Numbered from the stretch's first letter, positions 26,022-35,074 are shown. The stretch: DNA of 64,000 bases from Phycisphaerales bacterium (GCA_022843045.1 JALHOJ010000005.1:30643-94642); one strand, 5' to 3'. Program-made: numbers and translations. Notes: generated by a model from the sequence alone, not told the origin.

Positions 26022-26882
26022 ATGGCCGCTGAGTTGCCAGCTCGTCCCTCTTGGCGAGATCGGTGTTGGATGCTCGGTCACCCTCTGGTGCTCGTTGGGT
26101 GGCTTGTGGTGCTGGCGTTCCTCGCAAATGAACTGTGGAAGGTCCGAGCGACTTCGATGCTTGGTCGCGCCTTGCATCGACTGCTGGAGAAGCCTCAACC
26201 GGCGTTGTCGTCCTATACCGAGAGAAACATCAACCCATTGGGCAACCCATTTCCTGACGTTTGGGTACCGACCGACGGGGATGCGTTTGTAACCTCAAGC
26301 GACCAAAGCGCGGACGTTTTTCTGGAGCAGTACAACGGTCGCGGCGGCGAGCTTTGGCAAGTGTCGGTCGAAACCACCCGCCTGAACGATCCTGTGCTCT
26401 TCATCTGGCGCACGCGCGTGGTCCAGACTTGGGAGGTCAGGCGAATTTCCTCGGTTCAGCACTTTCCGGACGAAGCGGCTATCCGTCGGCGTGTCATAGA
26501 AGCGATCATCAAGCGCCGGGCCAATGACTCCTGGGCGCCGCTCGCCTGGCGAACTGGCATCATCGAGTCCCCGACGACTACGACGAGCTATATCAGGTAC
26601 GACTATCGCGGCATCGGCCTCAACATCGTTGGACTGATCAATGTTTTTGGATTGGTTGCGTGGTGCGTCTGCGTGCCGGCGTGGCATCGCCGAGCGCGCC
26701 TCCGCCGCGCGGCCTGTTGCCTCGTTCGGGGTTTCTGTCCCGTGTGCCATTACGACATAGCCGCCTGTGCGGCAACTGGCCTCGCATTTCGCTGCCCCGA
26801 ATGCGGCACCCTCAACCCCCGAGCCACCGACCCGCTGCTGTCCGCACCAGAGCCTACCGCTGAGTCCACCCCCCGCCCATGA
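26022..26882 (+). CDS. Two-TM protein with C-terminal zinc ribbon (first of a tandem pair)
   Basis: 286 residues from ATG 26022. Order: a short N-terminus, a membrane span (about 18-38, HPLVLVGWLVVLAFLANELW), an extracytoplasmic domain of about 165 residues, a second span (about 205-230, NIVGLINVFGLVAWCVCV), then a basic stretch and a cytoplasmic zinc ribbon, CPVCHYDI with FRCPECGTLNP. Proteins with this 'CPVC/CYD...CPECG' ending are common in planctomycetes, and their function is unknown. The next gene overlaps by four bases and has the same layout, though the central domains differ much, so the pair probably arose by old duplication. The ribbon may bind a partner or another copy. Confidence 0.82.
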   Translation: MAAELPARPSWRDRCWMLGHPLVLVGWLVVLAFLANELWKVRATSMLGRALHRLLEKPQPALSSYTERNINPLGNPFPDVWVPTDGDAFVTSSDQSADVFLEQYNGRGGELWQVSVETTRLNDPVLFIWRTRVVQTWEVRRISSVQHFPDEAAIRRRVIEAIIKRRANDSWAPLAWRTGIIESPTTTTSYIRYDYRGIGLNIVGLINVFGLVAWCVCVPAWHRRARLRRAACCLVRGFCPVCHYDIAACAATGLAFRCPECGTLNPRATDPLLSAPEPTAESTPRP

Positions 26883-27778
26883 AGCTCAAGACCGACAGTT
26901 CGGGCGTGGCGATGCCGCCGAGGGTGCGGTGGTGGTTGCTGCCGCTTCCGGTGCTCGGGCTCATCGCGTTGGCTGTCGCGGTACATCATGCGGAGCGCTT
27001 CACGAATCAGTCTTGGTTCTGGCGCTCTGGGCTGTGGTATCGAGCGAACTCAGACCAGACTATCCACGGCGATTCACGCTTTCTGGAGCTCTTTCTCAAG
27101 TACGACGGCACGGTTCAAGTAACTTCCATGGAAGGAAGCTGGGACTCCTTCGAGCAATACCTCGCGAGCGTCGATGGCGAAGTCTGGTCCGTGGCAGTGA
27201 TCCGATGCGACTCCTTTTGGTGTGTTTTCGTGCCTTCTTTCCGACGGTCGGAGTTTACCATCGGCTACGAACGACTCTCGACCGGTAGGAACGTCTATGC
27301 GCTCACTAATGAGGTGCGTCGCATCACGGAGTATCTCAACGGCGAACAGTCGGGCCGACCAGGTATCGCGATACGCAAGTTCATCGAGAGCAACCGAATC
27401 GCCCCAGGATCTCACGTGCGCTACACCATCCTCTGGGGCTACGCAGCGCTCAACGCGACCATGCTTGCGTCGCTACTGCTCGCACCCTGGTGGGTCCAGT
27501 CTTGGTTGGGCCTCCCCGCATCGCTGCGATTTCGACGAAACTTCCCACGCTGCCGCTGTGTGTCGTGCTCGTACTCGCTCAAAGCTCTCGCATCGAGCAA
27601 CTCCCCGTCCCGATGCCCGGAATGCGGCACCCTCAACCCCCCGCGCCCGAACCCGCCCCCGCCGCTGCCGAGTTCCCCGAACTCCCCGCCTGCTCCGTCA
27701 TCTTCGCCAACGCCTTCTGAGCAATCAGCCCCACCACCCCCAGAACCACCAGCGACAACACAATCCCCGCCGCGATGA
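26879..27778 (+). CDS. Two-TM protein with C-terminal zinc ribbon (second of a tandem pair)
   Basis: 299 residues; ATG 26879 overlaps the previous stop (ATGA). Same plan as its neighbour: a TM near residues 18-36 (WWLLPLPVLGLIALAVAVHH), an extracytoplasmic domain, a second TM (about 185-205, ALNATMLASLLLAPWW) and a ribbon RCRCVSCSYSLKALAS...RCPECGTLNPP. A Pro/Ser-rich tail of about 45 residues follows the ribbon. That tail overlaps the opposite-strand VTT gene by 146 bases; both tails are low-complexity, so the overlap costs neither folded domain. If the reading frame really ends at 27778 the overlap is genuine. Function unknown. Confidence 0.8.
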   Translation: MKLKTDSSGVAMPPRVRWWLLPLPVLGLIALAVAVHHAERFTNQSWFWRSGLWYRANSDQTIHGDSRFLELFLKYDGTVQVTSMEGSWDSFEQYLASVDGEVWSVAVIRCDSFWCVFVPSFRRSEFTIGYERLSTGRNVYALTNEVRRITEYLNGEQSGRPGIAIRKFIESNRIAPGSHVRYTILWGYAALNATMLASLLLAPWWVQSWLGLPASLRFRRNFPRCRCVSCSYSLKALASSNSPSRCPECGTLNPPRPNPPPPLPSSPNSPPAPSSSPTPSEQSAPPPPEPPATTQSPPR

Positions 27779-28430
27779 TCCACCAGGGCCGCTGCTCCGC
27801 GACTTCGCTGGCCAGTTGGTTCTGGAGCTTCGATGCGATGAAGACCGCCACCGCCGTGCGCGGGGCCATCCCCACCAGCGTGCCAATCAGGAAAATCCAC
27901 AGTGGCACCTTCACGCTCGACAAGACCAGATTCGTCAGCGCAAACGGCGAATTGGGCGGCACGCGCAGCAGCGTCACGATCCCCAACGTCTTGAGCGCGC
28001 TCCCGCCCACCAGCGCATCCCGCACTGTCTTCCACTTGGGCTTCTCCGCGATGATCTTCTCGACGCGATCTCCCGCCGTGGGCCGGCACACGGCATACGC
28101 GATCAACGCTCCGCCCAGAAACCCACAGAGTGCCGCCGGGAAACCGATCGCAAACCCAAACGCCCACCCACCGAGGATCGCGCTCGCGTACGTCGGAAGG
28201 ATCGCAAGACCAGCAAGGATCGCAAACCCCGTGATGTACATCGCGATGCCTTCGTGCTCGTGCGAGCGAAGCCACTCGCCCACGGTGTTGATCTTCGCGA
28301 GCAGCAGAAATCCGCCCAAGGGCGGCAGGAACGCCGCGCCGGCGGCGAGCACCGACGCCGGGCCGAGCCGCTTGATGAACGAGAAGATGGAGTCGCCCTG
28401 CGAGGGCGCGGATGGAGAAGGCGTGGACAC
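27633..28430 (-). CDS. VTT-domain (TVP38/TMEM64, DedA-like) membrane protein
   Basis: 265-residue inner-membrane protein with about six hydrophobic segments. The VTT core is visible: YITGFAILAGLAILPTYASA, ILGGWAFGFAIGFPAALCGF with the Gly-rich reentrant pattern, then LGIVTLLRVPPNSPFALTNL, which carries the conserved Arg-Pro segment, and VPLWIFLIGTLVGMAPRTAV. The family includes lipid scramblase-like and DedA proteins; the cargo here is unknown. The C-terminal Gly/Ser/Ala tail is encoded opposite the tail of the zinc-ribbon protein. ATG 28430 is the first start in frame. Confidence 0.87.
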   Translation of the reverse strand: MSTPSPSAPSQGDSIFSFIKRLGPASVLAAGAAFLPPLGGFLLLAKINTVGEWLRSHEHEGIAMYITGFAILAGLAILPTYASAILGGWAFGFAIGFPAALCGFLGGALIAYAVCRPTAGDRVEKIIAEKPKWKTVRDALVGGSALKTLGIVTLLRVPPNSPFALTNLVLSSVKVPLWIFLIGTLVGMAPRTAVAVFIASKLQNQLASEVAEQRPWWIIAAGIVLSLVVLGVVGLIAQKALAKMTEQAGSSGNSAAAGAGSGAGG

Positions 28431-28668
28431 GAGCCGAGGTTAGGATCGTCTGGCGTATCCGCTCCGAAGGGGGCGACAAACGACTCACGCGTCGTCGAGT
28501 GGGGCGCGGCGTGCTCGCCCGCTGCGTCGCCGGGCCGCTCGCCCGTTCGCTCGACACCATCACTCGCGTCCTATCCTCACTCGCGCCGCGAACGGCGCAG
28601 AGTGCCCCAAGACCACTTCCCGCGAGGGCGACAGCCCCGCGCGATTGGAAGTTTGCGGAGTCTGTTGG

Positions 28669-29670
28669 ATGCTTCCCAAGCCCCCGCCCCGTGAGAACTC
28701 GCTCGGCTTCCTGTATTGCCCGCCCTTCCGTATCTGGGGCGAGTCGATCGCAGGCGAAGCGACGTGCCTGCAGATCCCCGAGCTGGACCTGGGCTTTGAC
28801 ATCGGGACCTGCCCGCGCGCGATGCTGCCCAGCAAGCACCTGGCCATCACGCACGGCCACATGGACCACATCGGCGGCCTCGCGTACTACTGCTCGCAGC
28901 GCCGCTTCCAGGGCATGGGCACGGCGAAGATCGTGTGCGATCAACGCATCGCGGGCGCGATCAAGCGCATGATGGAGGGATACGTCGAGCTCGAACGCCA
29001 GCGCACGCCCTTTGACGTCGTGCCCCTGGTCGCCGGGCAGCCCCTCGAGATCAAGAACAACATCGTGCTCCGCGGCTTCGAAACCGAGCACACCTGCCCG
29101 AGCTTTGGCTACACCGTCAGCGAAAAACGCACCAAGCTCAAGCCCGAATACCACGAGTTTCCGCAGGAAAAGCTTCGCGAACTCAAGGAGCGAGGCGTCG
29201 AGATCACCCGCGCCTTCGAGGTGCCCCTCATCACCTTCACGGGCGACACCGCCCCGGGCCCGCATCTGCTCACCGAACCGATCCGCAAGAGCCAACTGCT
29301 CATCACCGAATGCACGTTCTTTGAGCCCGAGCACAAGGAACGCGCCAAGGTCGGCATGCACATGCACCTGGACGACGTCGCGGAATGGCTGCGCATCTGT
29401 GAATGCCAGTGGATGATCCTGACCCACGTCTCGCGCCGGACGGACATGCAGTACGCTCGCAAGCGCATCGGCGAGGTCGCGGGGCCCAAGGCCGCTGAGC
29501 GCGTCCTGTTCCTGATGGACTACAAGGCCAACAAGGCTCGCTACGACCAGCAGTTGATCGCCGCGGGCGAGCAGCCGCTCAGCGCGCCCAAGGCCGCTCC
29601 CCCTCCGAGGACCAATCGCGCTCCCGCGGCGCGCCCTGCGGAAATGTCAAGCGATTCTGACGAAGAGTGA
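28669..29670 (+). CDS. MBL-fold metallo-hydrolase, RNase Z-like
   Basis: 333-residue metallo-beta-lactamase fold protein. ATG 28669 has GGAG eight bases upstream; the preceding in-frame residues look unrelated. AITHGHMDHIGGLAYY holds the HxHxDH metal motif. TEHTCPSFGYTVSE matches the His loop of RNase Z-type proteins, TFTGDTAPG gives the bridging Asp, LLITECTFF the following strand, and ILTHVSRRTDM a late metal His. The middle region lacks a clear tRNA-binding exosite arm, so it may act on another substrate. The C-terminus ends in a Pro/Ala and acidic tail. The 238 bases upstream show no gene. Confidence 0.86.
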   Translation: MLPKPPPRENSLGFLYCPPFRIWGESIAGEATCLQIPELDLGFDIGTCPRAMLPSKHLAITHGHMDHIGGLAYYCSQRRFQGMGTAKIVCDQRIAGAIKRMMEGYVELERQRTPFDVVPLVAGQPLEIKNNIVLRGFETEHTCPSFGYTVSEKRTKLKPEYHEFPQEKLRELKERGVEITRAFEVPLITFTGDTAPGPHLLTEPIRKSQLLITECTFFEPEHKERAKVGMHMHLDDVAEWLRICECQWMILTHVSRRTDMQYARKRIGEVAGPKAAERVLFLMDYKANKARYDQQLIAAGEQPLSAPKAAPPPRTNRAPAARPAEMSSDSDEE

Positions 29671-29807
29671 TCGCGAAATTTTTCGTTTCACGCGCAAGTC
29701 TTCGCACAACGGTGTGTTTGGACCAGCGCGATCGCCACACTTCGCGCGCAAAGCACTCCGCACTTCCGTGTCTGACAATTTTCTCGCGCGGAATGTTCTG
29801 TACGCGG

Positions 29808-29836
29808 TTGACAGGTTGCCCACCGCGCTGTATTTT
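29808..29836 (+). promoter_or_regulatory. Sigma-70-type promoter upstream of dnaA
   Basis: TTGACA at 29808-29813 and TATTTT at 29831-29836 are separated by exactly 17 bases. This is the best housekeeping-type promoter seen in the window, about 225 bases before the dnaA start. The rest of the 393-base region 29671-30063 holds no recognisable gene; the leader from this promoter would be long. Confidence 0.65.
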
Positions 29837-30063
29837 CCCCTCCCGCGGCTCGCCCGTGCGTGACGCTCTCCTCGTTGATCATCCGCCGAACAAAAACGGC
29901 CGATGCCCAACGACCTGGGTGTCACGAACGGTGCGTTGAGCCGAAGGATGTGGTAGAAGTGGTTGTGGTGGATGGTGGTTGGTTCAACGTTTGACTCTTC
30001 CCCGGCGGCGCGACGCGGCGTTCTTTGAACACGCGCCCACCCCGCCGGTCACCGAGGTGGTTC

Positions 30064-31893
30064 GTGACAGCACGCGACACGGATATCTCCTCCTCTGAGG
30101 CGCGCGACCCCGCGCATGAAGCTTCTCATGGAGCGAATCGCGACGCCCAGCCCGGGCGCTTTGCCACGCCCCTCATTCCCAGCCCGCTTCCCGGCCCGCT
30201 TCCCGGCCCGCTCGGCGCGGCATTCCCCGCTCCCGCCAAGTCCGGCCCGGTCCGCCGCACGCCCGCGACCGTCGCCCGCACGCCCCGCCCGGGCGAACGG
30301 CCCGCCGCGCCCCGCACTGTCATCGCCGCCAAGCGCGATCAGGACCCTTTCCAGCAGATCTGGCAGGGCATGCGCCAGCACCTGAAGATCAACTACCCGA
30401 CCTTGTGCCGCCAGTGGTTCGATGAATTGCTGCCGCTGGGCATCGGCGGCGGCGCGCTCGAGATGCGGACCCGCTCGATCCTGCATCGCGACTACCTCAG
30501 GCGGCAATGCAACGACGCATTCAACGACGCGGCTCGCACCGTGTCGGGCCGCCTGCTCTCCGTGCGGTTTCTGGGCCCAGAAGACCCCAGCGCAGTCGCC
30601 ACGCAGCCTTTGCAGCCCACCGGCCAGCCCACCGGCCAGCCTGTTGTGCAACCTCCCGCGCAGCAGGTCGCAGCGCCCGCGTCGAACAACGGCCATGCCG
30701 CGCTCAATAACCACGCTGTGCGAGAAGTCGCGCCGAGGCCTGCGATCGAAGAACCGCCTGCGCCTTCCGAATCCCGACTGCCCGTCGAAGTGCTGCCTCC
30801 GCCCGCGCCGCGTCGCTCCGCTGTGACGGTGCACGAGCCTGGTCCCAAGTACGAGACGCTGGTTGTCAATCCCGATTATTCATTCGAGCACTTTGTGGTG
30901 GGTCCGCACAATCGGCTTGCGCACGCCGCGGGCAAGGCGGTTGCTGACAACCCAGGCCGCGCGTACAACCCGTTCTTCGTGCATGGGGGCGTGGGGCTGG
31001 GCAAGACGCACCTGCTCCAGGCGATCTGCCTCAAGATCGTCGAGAACAACCCCAGCGCGGTGTTGTACTACACCAGCTGCGAAGGCTTCGTGACGCAGTA
31101 CCTCGAGAGCGTCGCGAACAACGAGATGGCCCAGTTCCGCCATCGCTTCCGCGACGTAGACGTGCTCATCATCGACGACATCCACTTCCTGACCAAGCGC
31201 GATCGCAGCCAGGAGGAGTTCTTCCACACGTTCAACGCTCTGTTCCAGCAGCAAAAGCAGTTGATTCTGTCTTCCGACGCGCCGCCGGAAGAAATCCCCG
31301 ATCTCGAAGAGCGCCTGATCTCGCGGTTCAAGTGGGGCCTGGTTGCGCACATCGCCCAGCCCGACTACGAGACCCGCATCGAGATCTTGAAGAACAAGGC
31401 CCGCCTGCGGGGCCTCTCGATGCCCGACGATGTGCCCGCGTACATCGCCCAGAACATCGACAAGAACATCCGCGAGCTCGAAGGCGCCGTCACCAAGCTC
31501 CAACTGCTCTCGCTGGTCGAGAACGCGCCCATCTCTGTCGACATGGCCAAGCGCGCCATTGGCGAAAAGACCAAGGTCGATCCGCAGGAGCCCACCATTC
31601 AGGCCCTGATCGCCGCGGTGACTGACTTCTATCAGATTCGCCTGTCGGACCTGCAGAGCCAGCTCCGCCAGCGCTCCATCGCGCAGCCTCGGCACATCTG
31701 CATGTACCTCGCACGCAAGTGCACCCGCCTTTCCCTCGAAGAAATCGGCGGCTTCTTTGGCGGGCGCGATCACACCACCGTGATGCACGCCGTGAAGACC
31801 GTCGAGCAGCGCATGGTGGTCGATCCGGAGTTCGTCGCCCTGATCAAGGAACTCGAGCAGCGGGCTCGTCAGACCCTGCAGCAAGGTCGATAA
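30064..31893 (+). CDS. dnaA: Chromosomal replication initiator protein DnaA
   Basis: Replication initiator and AAA+ ATPase. GTG 30064 with GAGG six bases upstream is my choice; TTG 30025 is in frame upstream. The first 90 or so residues are an unusual Pro/Arg/Ala-rich extension before domain I (QIWQGMRQHLKINYPTLCRQ). A Pro/Ala-rich domain II precedes the AAA+ core, which has Walker A HGGVGLGKTHLLQA (about 307-319), Walker B VLIIDDIHFL (about 367-376) and sensor region SSDAPPEEIPDLEERLISRF. Domain IV ends with CTRLSLEEIGGFFGGRDHTT, the DnaA-box-binding signature (about 553-572). dnaN does not follow; instead a DnaA-box cluster lies directly downstream. Confidence 0.97.
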   Translation: MTARDTDISSSEARDPAHEASHGANRDAQPGRFATPLIPSPLPGPLPGPLGAAFPAPAKSGPVRRTPATVARTPRPGERPAAPRTVIAAKRDQDPFQQIWQGMRQHLKINYPTLCRQWFDELLPLGIGGGALEMRTRSILHRDYLRRQCNDAFNDAARTVSGRLLSVRFLGPEDPSAVATQPLQPTGQPTGQPVVQPPAQQVAAPASNNGHAALNNHAVREVAPRPAIEEPPAPSESRLPVEVLPPPAPRRSAVTVHEPGPKYETLVVNPDYSFEHFVVGPHNRLAHAAGKAVADNPGRAYNPFFVHGGVGLGKTHLLQAICLKIVENNPSAVLYYTSCEGFVTQYLESVANNEMAQFRHRFRDVDVLIIDDIHFLTKRDRSQEEFFHTFNALFQQQKQLILSSDAPPEEIPDLEERLISRFKWGLVAHIAQPDYETRIEILKNKARLRGLSMPDDVPAYIAQNIDKNIRELEGAVTKLQLLSLVENAPISVDMAKRAIGEKTKVDPQEPTIQALIAAVTDFYQIRLSDLQSQLRQRSIAQPRHICMYLARKCTRLSLEEIGGFFGGRDHTTVMHAVKTVEQRMVVDPEFVALIKELEQRARQTLQQGR

Positions 31894-31939
31894 CGCGCGT
31901 CTGGGGTTTGCGCTTCACCCCATGCGCAACCGACAGAAC

Positions 31940-32210
31940 CGATGTGCACAACCCGTGGACAACTTGCCCCTCGCGCCCAAGTAGGGTGGCCCGGCACGCG
32001 CCGAATCGGCCGAGTGAGGTCCCCGCGCATCTACGGGAGTCGCCCGCCGAGCGCTTGCGCCAGCCTCGCGCCAGGTTCTTGGTGGTGCGGAGTTTCACAA
32101 ATGCCGCAGTACCAAACCCCTGCGACTTGTCCACACCAGTTTTCCACACCCCGACAGGGCGTATTACGACGACTACGGATAGATTTCTAGAGAAGAGAGG
32201 AAAGGCACCA
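31940..32210. other. Candidate replication origin (DnaA-box cluster, oriC)
   Basis: The 426 bases between dnaA and the next gene hold four DnaA-box-like 9-mers: TTGTGCACA (minus, 31943-31951), TTGTCCACG (minus, 31954-31962), TTGTCCACA (plus, 32127-32135) and TTTTCCACA (plus, 32140-32148). They form two close pairs in opposite orientation, about 165 bases apart. TTGTCCACA is the form favoured in GC-rich genomes. An AT-richer patch (about 32160-32205, with GATAGATTTCTAGAGAAG) follows the second pair and could be the unwinding element. No gene was seen in the gap. Confidence 0.6.
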
Positions 32211-32319
32211 AGACCACACCTCCAGCCCACCATCGAGTCCTGCCGCCTCCCAAACACCCGTGGACGCTCGTTGTGAGTAACTCCGCGAGTCCCGCCTCTC
32301 CTCGGTACGCTCTGCTCCC

Positions 32320-33570
32320 TTGGGCTCCAAACCCTCCCACACGCCGCGAGACTCCCAGACGGCCCGCGAGCCGGCCCTCGACGCCGCCCGCGTCCTGACC
32401 ATGCTCCTGGTCGTCCTGCTGCATGCCTGCGCGGCGTACATGCTTCGCCCGGTGCCAGGCCTGCTCTGGCCCGTGCAAGAGCCGCCCGCACCCGAGGACC
32501 GCTTTGCGTGGCTGTGCGACGGTCTGTTCCATCTTGCCCGCGTGATCGCGGTGCCGCTGGCAACCGTGGTCGCCGGCTTCGTCGCGGCCCGCGCACTCGA
32601 GCGACATTCGCGCTGGGAGTTTCTGCGCGATCGATGGAAGCGGTTGGGTCGCCCCCTCCTCATCTGCATTCCGCTCGTGCTCCTGCCCATGTACCTGATC
32701 TGGGCGTGGGGCTGGATCAAGCGCGGCTGGGCCGCGCCCGAGCACATTCTGCACGTCCGCTTCGGGCCCGCGGTGCAGCCCAATCTGTACGGCTTCGCAC
32801 ACCTGTGGTACTTGCAGTACATGCTGCTGTACGTGCTGTTGCTCGCGGGCGCGTGGCCCTGGATCGCGCGCGTGCGAACCTCCCGCGCGGGGCAACGCGC
32901 CATCAACATCCTGTCGCATTCGCTGGTCGCGCCGGCGTTGCTTGCCGGGCTGCTCACGCTGATCTTGTATCTGTGGCCCACGAGCGTGCTGCGATTTCAC
33001 AACGGGTTTGTGCCGGAAACTGGGCAGTTCGTCAAGCACTTGCTGCTACTGTTTGCGGGCGTGCTGATGGCCATCAGCACATCAAGGATGCCCGACCAAG
33101 CCCGCGCAACGCTCGCAGATCGGACGCGTTGGTGGTGGATACTCACGCCGATTGCGCTCGTCAGTGCATGGGTCTTGCTCAGCACGCTGCATGCTGGGCT
33201 TCGCCCCGTTGATCACGATCTCCTGCTCGTCGCGGCGTCGGCCGCAGGAACCATCGCCGCGGGCGTGTGGGCGATACTGGGCCTGCTCGCGCGCGTGATG
33301 CGATTGGTAACACAAGCGACCGCATCCATCCGCTGGCTCGCCGAGTCCTCGCTGTGGGTTTATCTCGTGCATCTCATCCCGCAAGGGCTGTGCGTGGTAT
33401 TGCTGTACGAGGCAAGCGTGCCGGGCCCGCTGAAAATGCTGCTCGTACTGCTCGCCGGACTTGTGGTTCCGCTCGCGGCGTGGCGTTGGATCCGTACCAC
33501 GCGCCTGGGCGAGCTCTTGGGCGGCCCGGGCCCCAGCACCCGCGCAGCGGCGCGCCCGAAGGCGGTATGA
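32320..33570 (+). CDS. Acyltransferase 3 family membrane protein (OafA/MdoC-like)
   Basis: 416-residue inner-membrane protein with about ten membrane spans. EPALDAARVLTMLLVVLLHA matches the first helix of acyltransferase-3 proteins with its conserved Arg and His. PNLYGFAHLWYLQYMLLYVL is the typical 'HLWfl..ll' segment. SSLWVYLVHLIPQ near the end also fits the family. These enzymes transfer acetyl or succinyl groups onto surface sugars or glucans. TTG 32320 is the only start between an upstream stop (32278-32280) and the first helix, so the start is forced but unusual. The gene is six bases before the DAHP synthase gene and may be cotranscribed with it, without an obvious shared pathway. It could serve the polysaccharide genes at 35-42 kb. 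Confidence 0.82.
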   Translation: MGSKPSHTPRDSQTAREPALDAARVLTMLLVVLLHACAAYMLRPVPGLLWPVQEPPAPEDRFAWLCDGLFHLARVIAVPLATVVAGFVAARALERHSRWEFLRDRWKRLGRPLLICIPLVLLPMYLIWAWGWIKRGWAAPEHILHVRFGPAVQPNLYGFAHLWYLQYMLLYVLLLAGAWPWIARVRTSRAGQRAINILSHSLVAPALLAGLLTLILYLWPTSVLRFHNGFVPETGQFVKHLLLLFAGVLMAISTSRMPDQARATLADRTRWWWILTPIALVSAWVLLSTLHAGLRPVDHDLLLVAASAAGTIAAGVWAILGLLARVMRLVTQATASIRWLAESSLWVYLVHLIPQGLCVVLLYEASVPGPLKMLLVLLAGLVVPLAAWRWIRTTRLGELLGGPGPSTRAAARPKAV

Positions 33571-33576
33571 TCGCCC

Positions 33577-34959
33577 GTGAGCGCTCCGATGTCAGGTACA
33601 AATCCCGATCCATCCTGGGACCCTTTCTCCTGGCGAACCAAGCCGTACGCGCAGGACGTCGCGTATCCAGACGCCACCGCGCTCGACAAGGCTGTGGGTG
33701 CCCTGCGCCGCCTGCCGCCGCTGGTCACCAGTTGGGAAATCGAGCGACTCCGCACCATGCTTGCCGAGGCGGCCCAGGGCAAGCGATTCATCCTGCAGGG
33801 CGGCGACTGCGCCGAATCGCTTGAGGCCTGCACACCAGGCGAAGTGACGAGCAAGCTCAAGATCCTGCTGCAGATGTCGCTGGTCTTGGTGCATGGCCTC
33901 AAGAAGCCCGTGGTTCGCATCGGGCGATTCGCGGGGCAGTACGCCAAGCCCCGCAGCAGCGCGACGGAAGTCAGAAATGGCGTCAGCCTGCCCAGTTACT
34001 TCGGGGACCTGATCAACCGCGCCGACTTCACACCCCAAGCCCGCACGCCCGACCCGCAGCTGCTCCTCGAGGGCTACTACCGCGCGGGCCTCACCATCAA
34101 CTTCGTGCGCAGCCTCGTCGATGGCGGCTTCGCAGACCTGCACCACCCCGAATACTGGAACCTGAACTTCCTGAACAACGCCGGGCTTGCGCCGCAGCTT
34201 CGAGCTGAGTACGAGCGCATGTGCGCGAATCTCGCGGACGGATTGCGGTTCATGGAGGCCTTGGGCGAGAAGACCGTCGATGACCTCACGCGCGTGGAAT
34301 TCTTCACGAGCCACGAGGGCTTGAGTCTGTGGTACGAATCCGCCCAAACCCGGCGCGTCCCTCGGCGTGATGGGCATTACGACTTGTCGACACACCTCCC
34401 GTGGATCGGCGAGCGGACCCGCGATCTCGCCGGCGCGCACGTCGAGTTCTTCCGAGGCATCCGCAACCCCGTGGGCGTCAAACTCTCCGCAAAGACCACG
34501 CCCGAACAATTCCTTGCCCTCGCCACGACGCTGAACCCCGCCAACGAGCCGGGCAAGCTTGTCTGCATCACCCGCATGGGCGCGGGCAATGTCCGCCCGG
34601 CTCTGCCCGCGCTGCTAAGCGCCGCGAAGACCCACGGCCTGCACGCCTCCTGGCTCTGCGACCCCATGCACGGGAACACCCGCTCGACGTCGACCGGCAT
34701 CAAAACCCGCAGGTTCGACGACATCATGGGCGAACTCATCACCACCCACGAAGTCCATCTCGAACAGGGCGTGCCGATGGCCGGTGTGCACTTCGAACTG
34801 ACGGGCGAAGACGTCACCGAATGCGTCGGCGGCGCGGCGGGCCTGACCGAACAAGACCTGACCACCAACTACGCAAGCCAGTGCGATCCCCGCCTCAACT
34901 ACCAGCAGGCGCTGGAGATGGCGTTCGTGATCGCCAAGCGCGTGGGCGGGAAGGGCTGA
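33577..34959 (+). CDS. 3-deoxy-7-phosphoheptulonate (DAHP) synthase, class II
   Basis: Condenses phosphoenolpyruvate and erythrose 4-phosphate, the first step of the shikimate pathway. The 460-residue frame matches the plant/actinobacterial class II enzyme: WEIERLRTMLAEAAQGKRF, LQGGDCAES, VVRIGRFAGQYAKPRS, FFTSHEGLSLWYE, LSAKTTPEQF, WLCDPMHGNTRST, HFELTGEDVTEC and SQCDPRLNYQQALEMAF. Cys (GGDC), His (DPMHGNT) and Glu (ELTGED) include the expected metal ligands. GTG 33577 is used; ATG 33589 is an equally possible start. Class II enzymes are often regulated by aromatic amino acids through extra loops, which I cannot judge here. Confidence 0.95.
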   Translation: MSAPMSGTNPDPSWDPFSWRTKPYAQDVAYPDATALDKAVGALRRLPPLVTSWEIERLRTMLAEAAQGKRFILQGGDCAESLEACTPGEVTSKLKILLQMSLVLVHGLKKPVVRIGRFAGQYAKPRSSATEVRNGVSLPSYFGDLINRADFTPQARTPDPQLLLEGYYRAGLTINFVRSLVDGGFADLHHPEYWNLNFLNNAGLAPQLRAEYERMCANLADGLRFMEALGEKTVDDLTRVEFFTSHEGLSLWYESAQTRRVPRRDGHYDLSTHLPWIGERTRDLAGAHVEFFRGIRNPVGVKLSAKTTPEQFLALATTLNPANEPGKLVCITRMGAGNVRPALPALLSAAKTHGLHASWLCDPMHGNTRSTSTGIKTRRFDDIMGELITTHEVHLEQGVPMAGVHFELTGEDVTECVGGAAGLTEQDLTTNYASQCDPRLNYQQALEMAFVIAKRVGGKG

Positions 34960-35074
34960 TCCCGCTCACCCGGGCATCCGTTCAGTCCGATACTACCGAT
35001 TGTTTCTCGTATGATGGGCGAGCGGGCCGTGCGAACGGCTTGTGTCCCAAGGTGAGTTTGAACGGAACCTATTC

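Noticed and set aside
33267..33824. 185-codon plus-strand frame spanning the acyltransferase and DAHP synthase junction
   Set aside because: Arg/Gly/Pro-rich shadow frame; both real genes have clear motifs.
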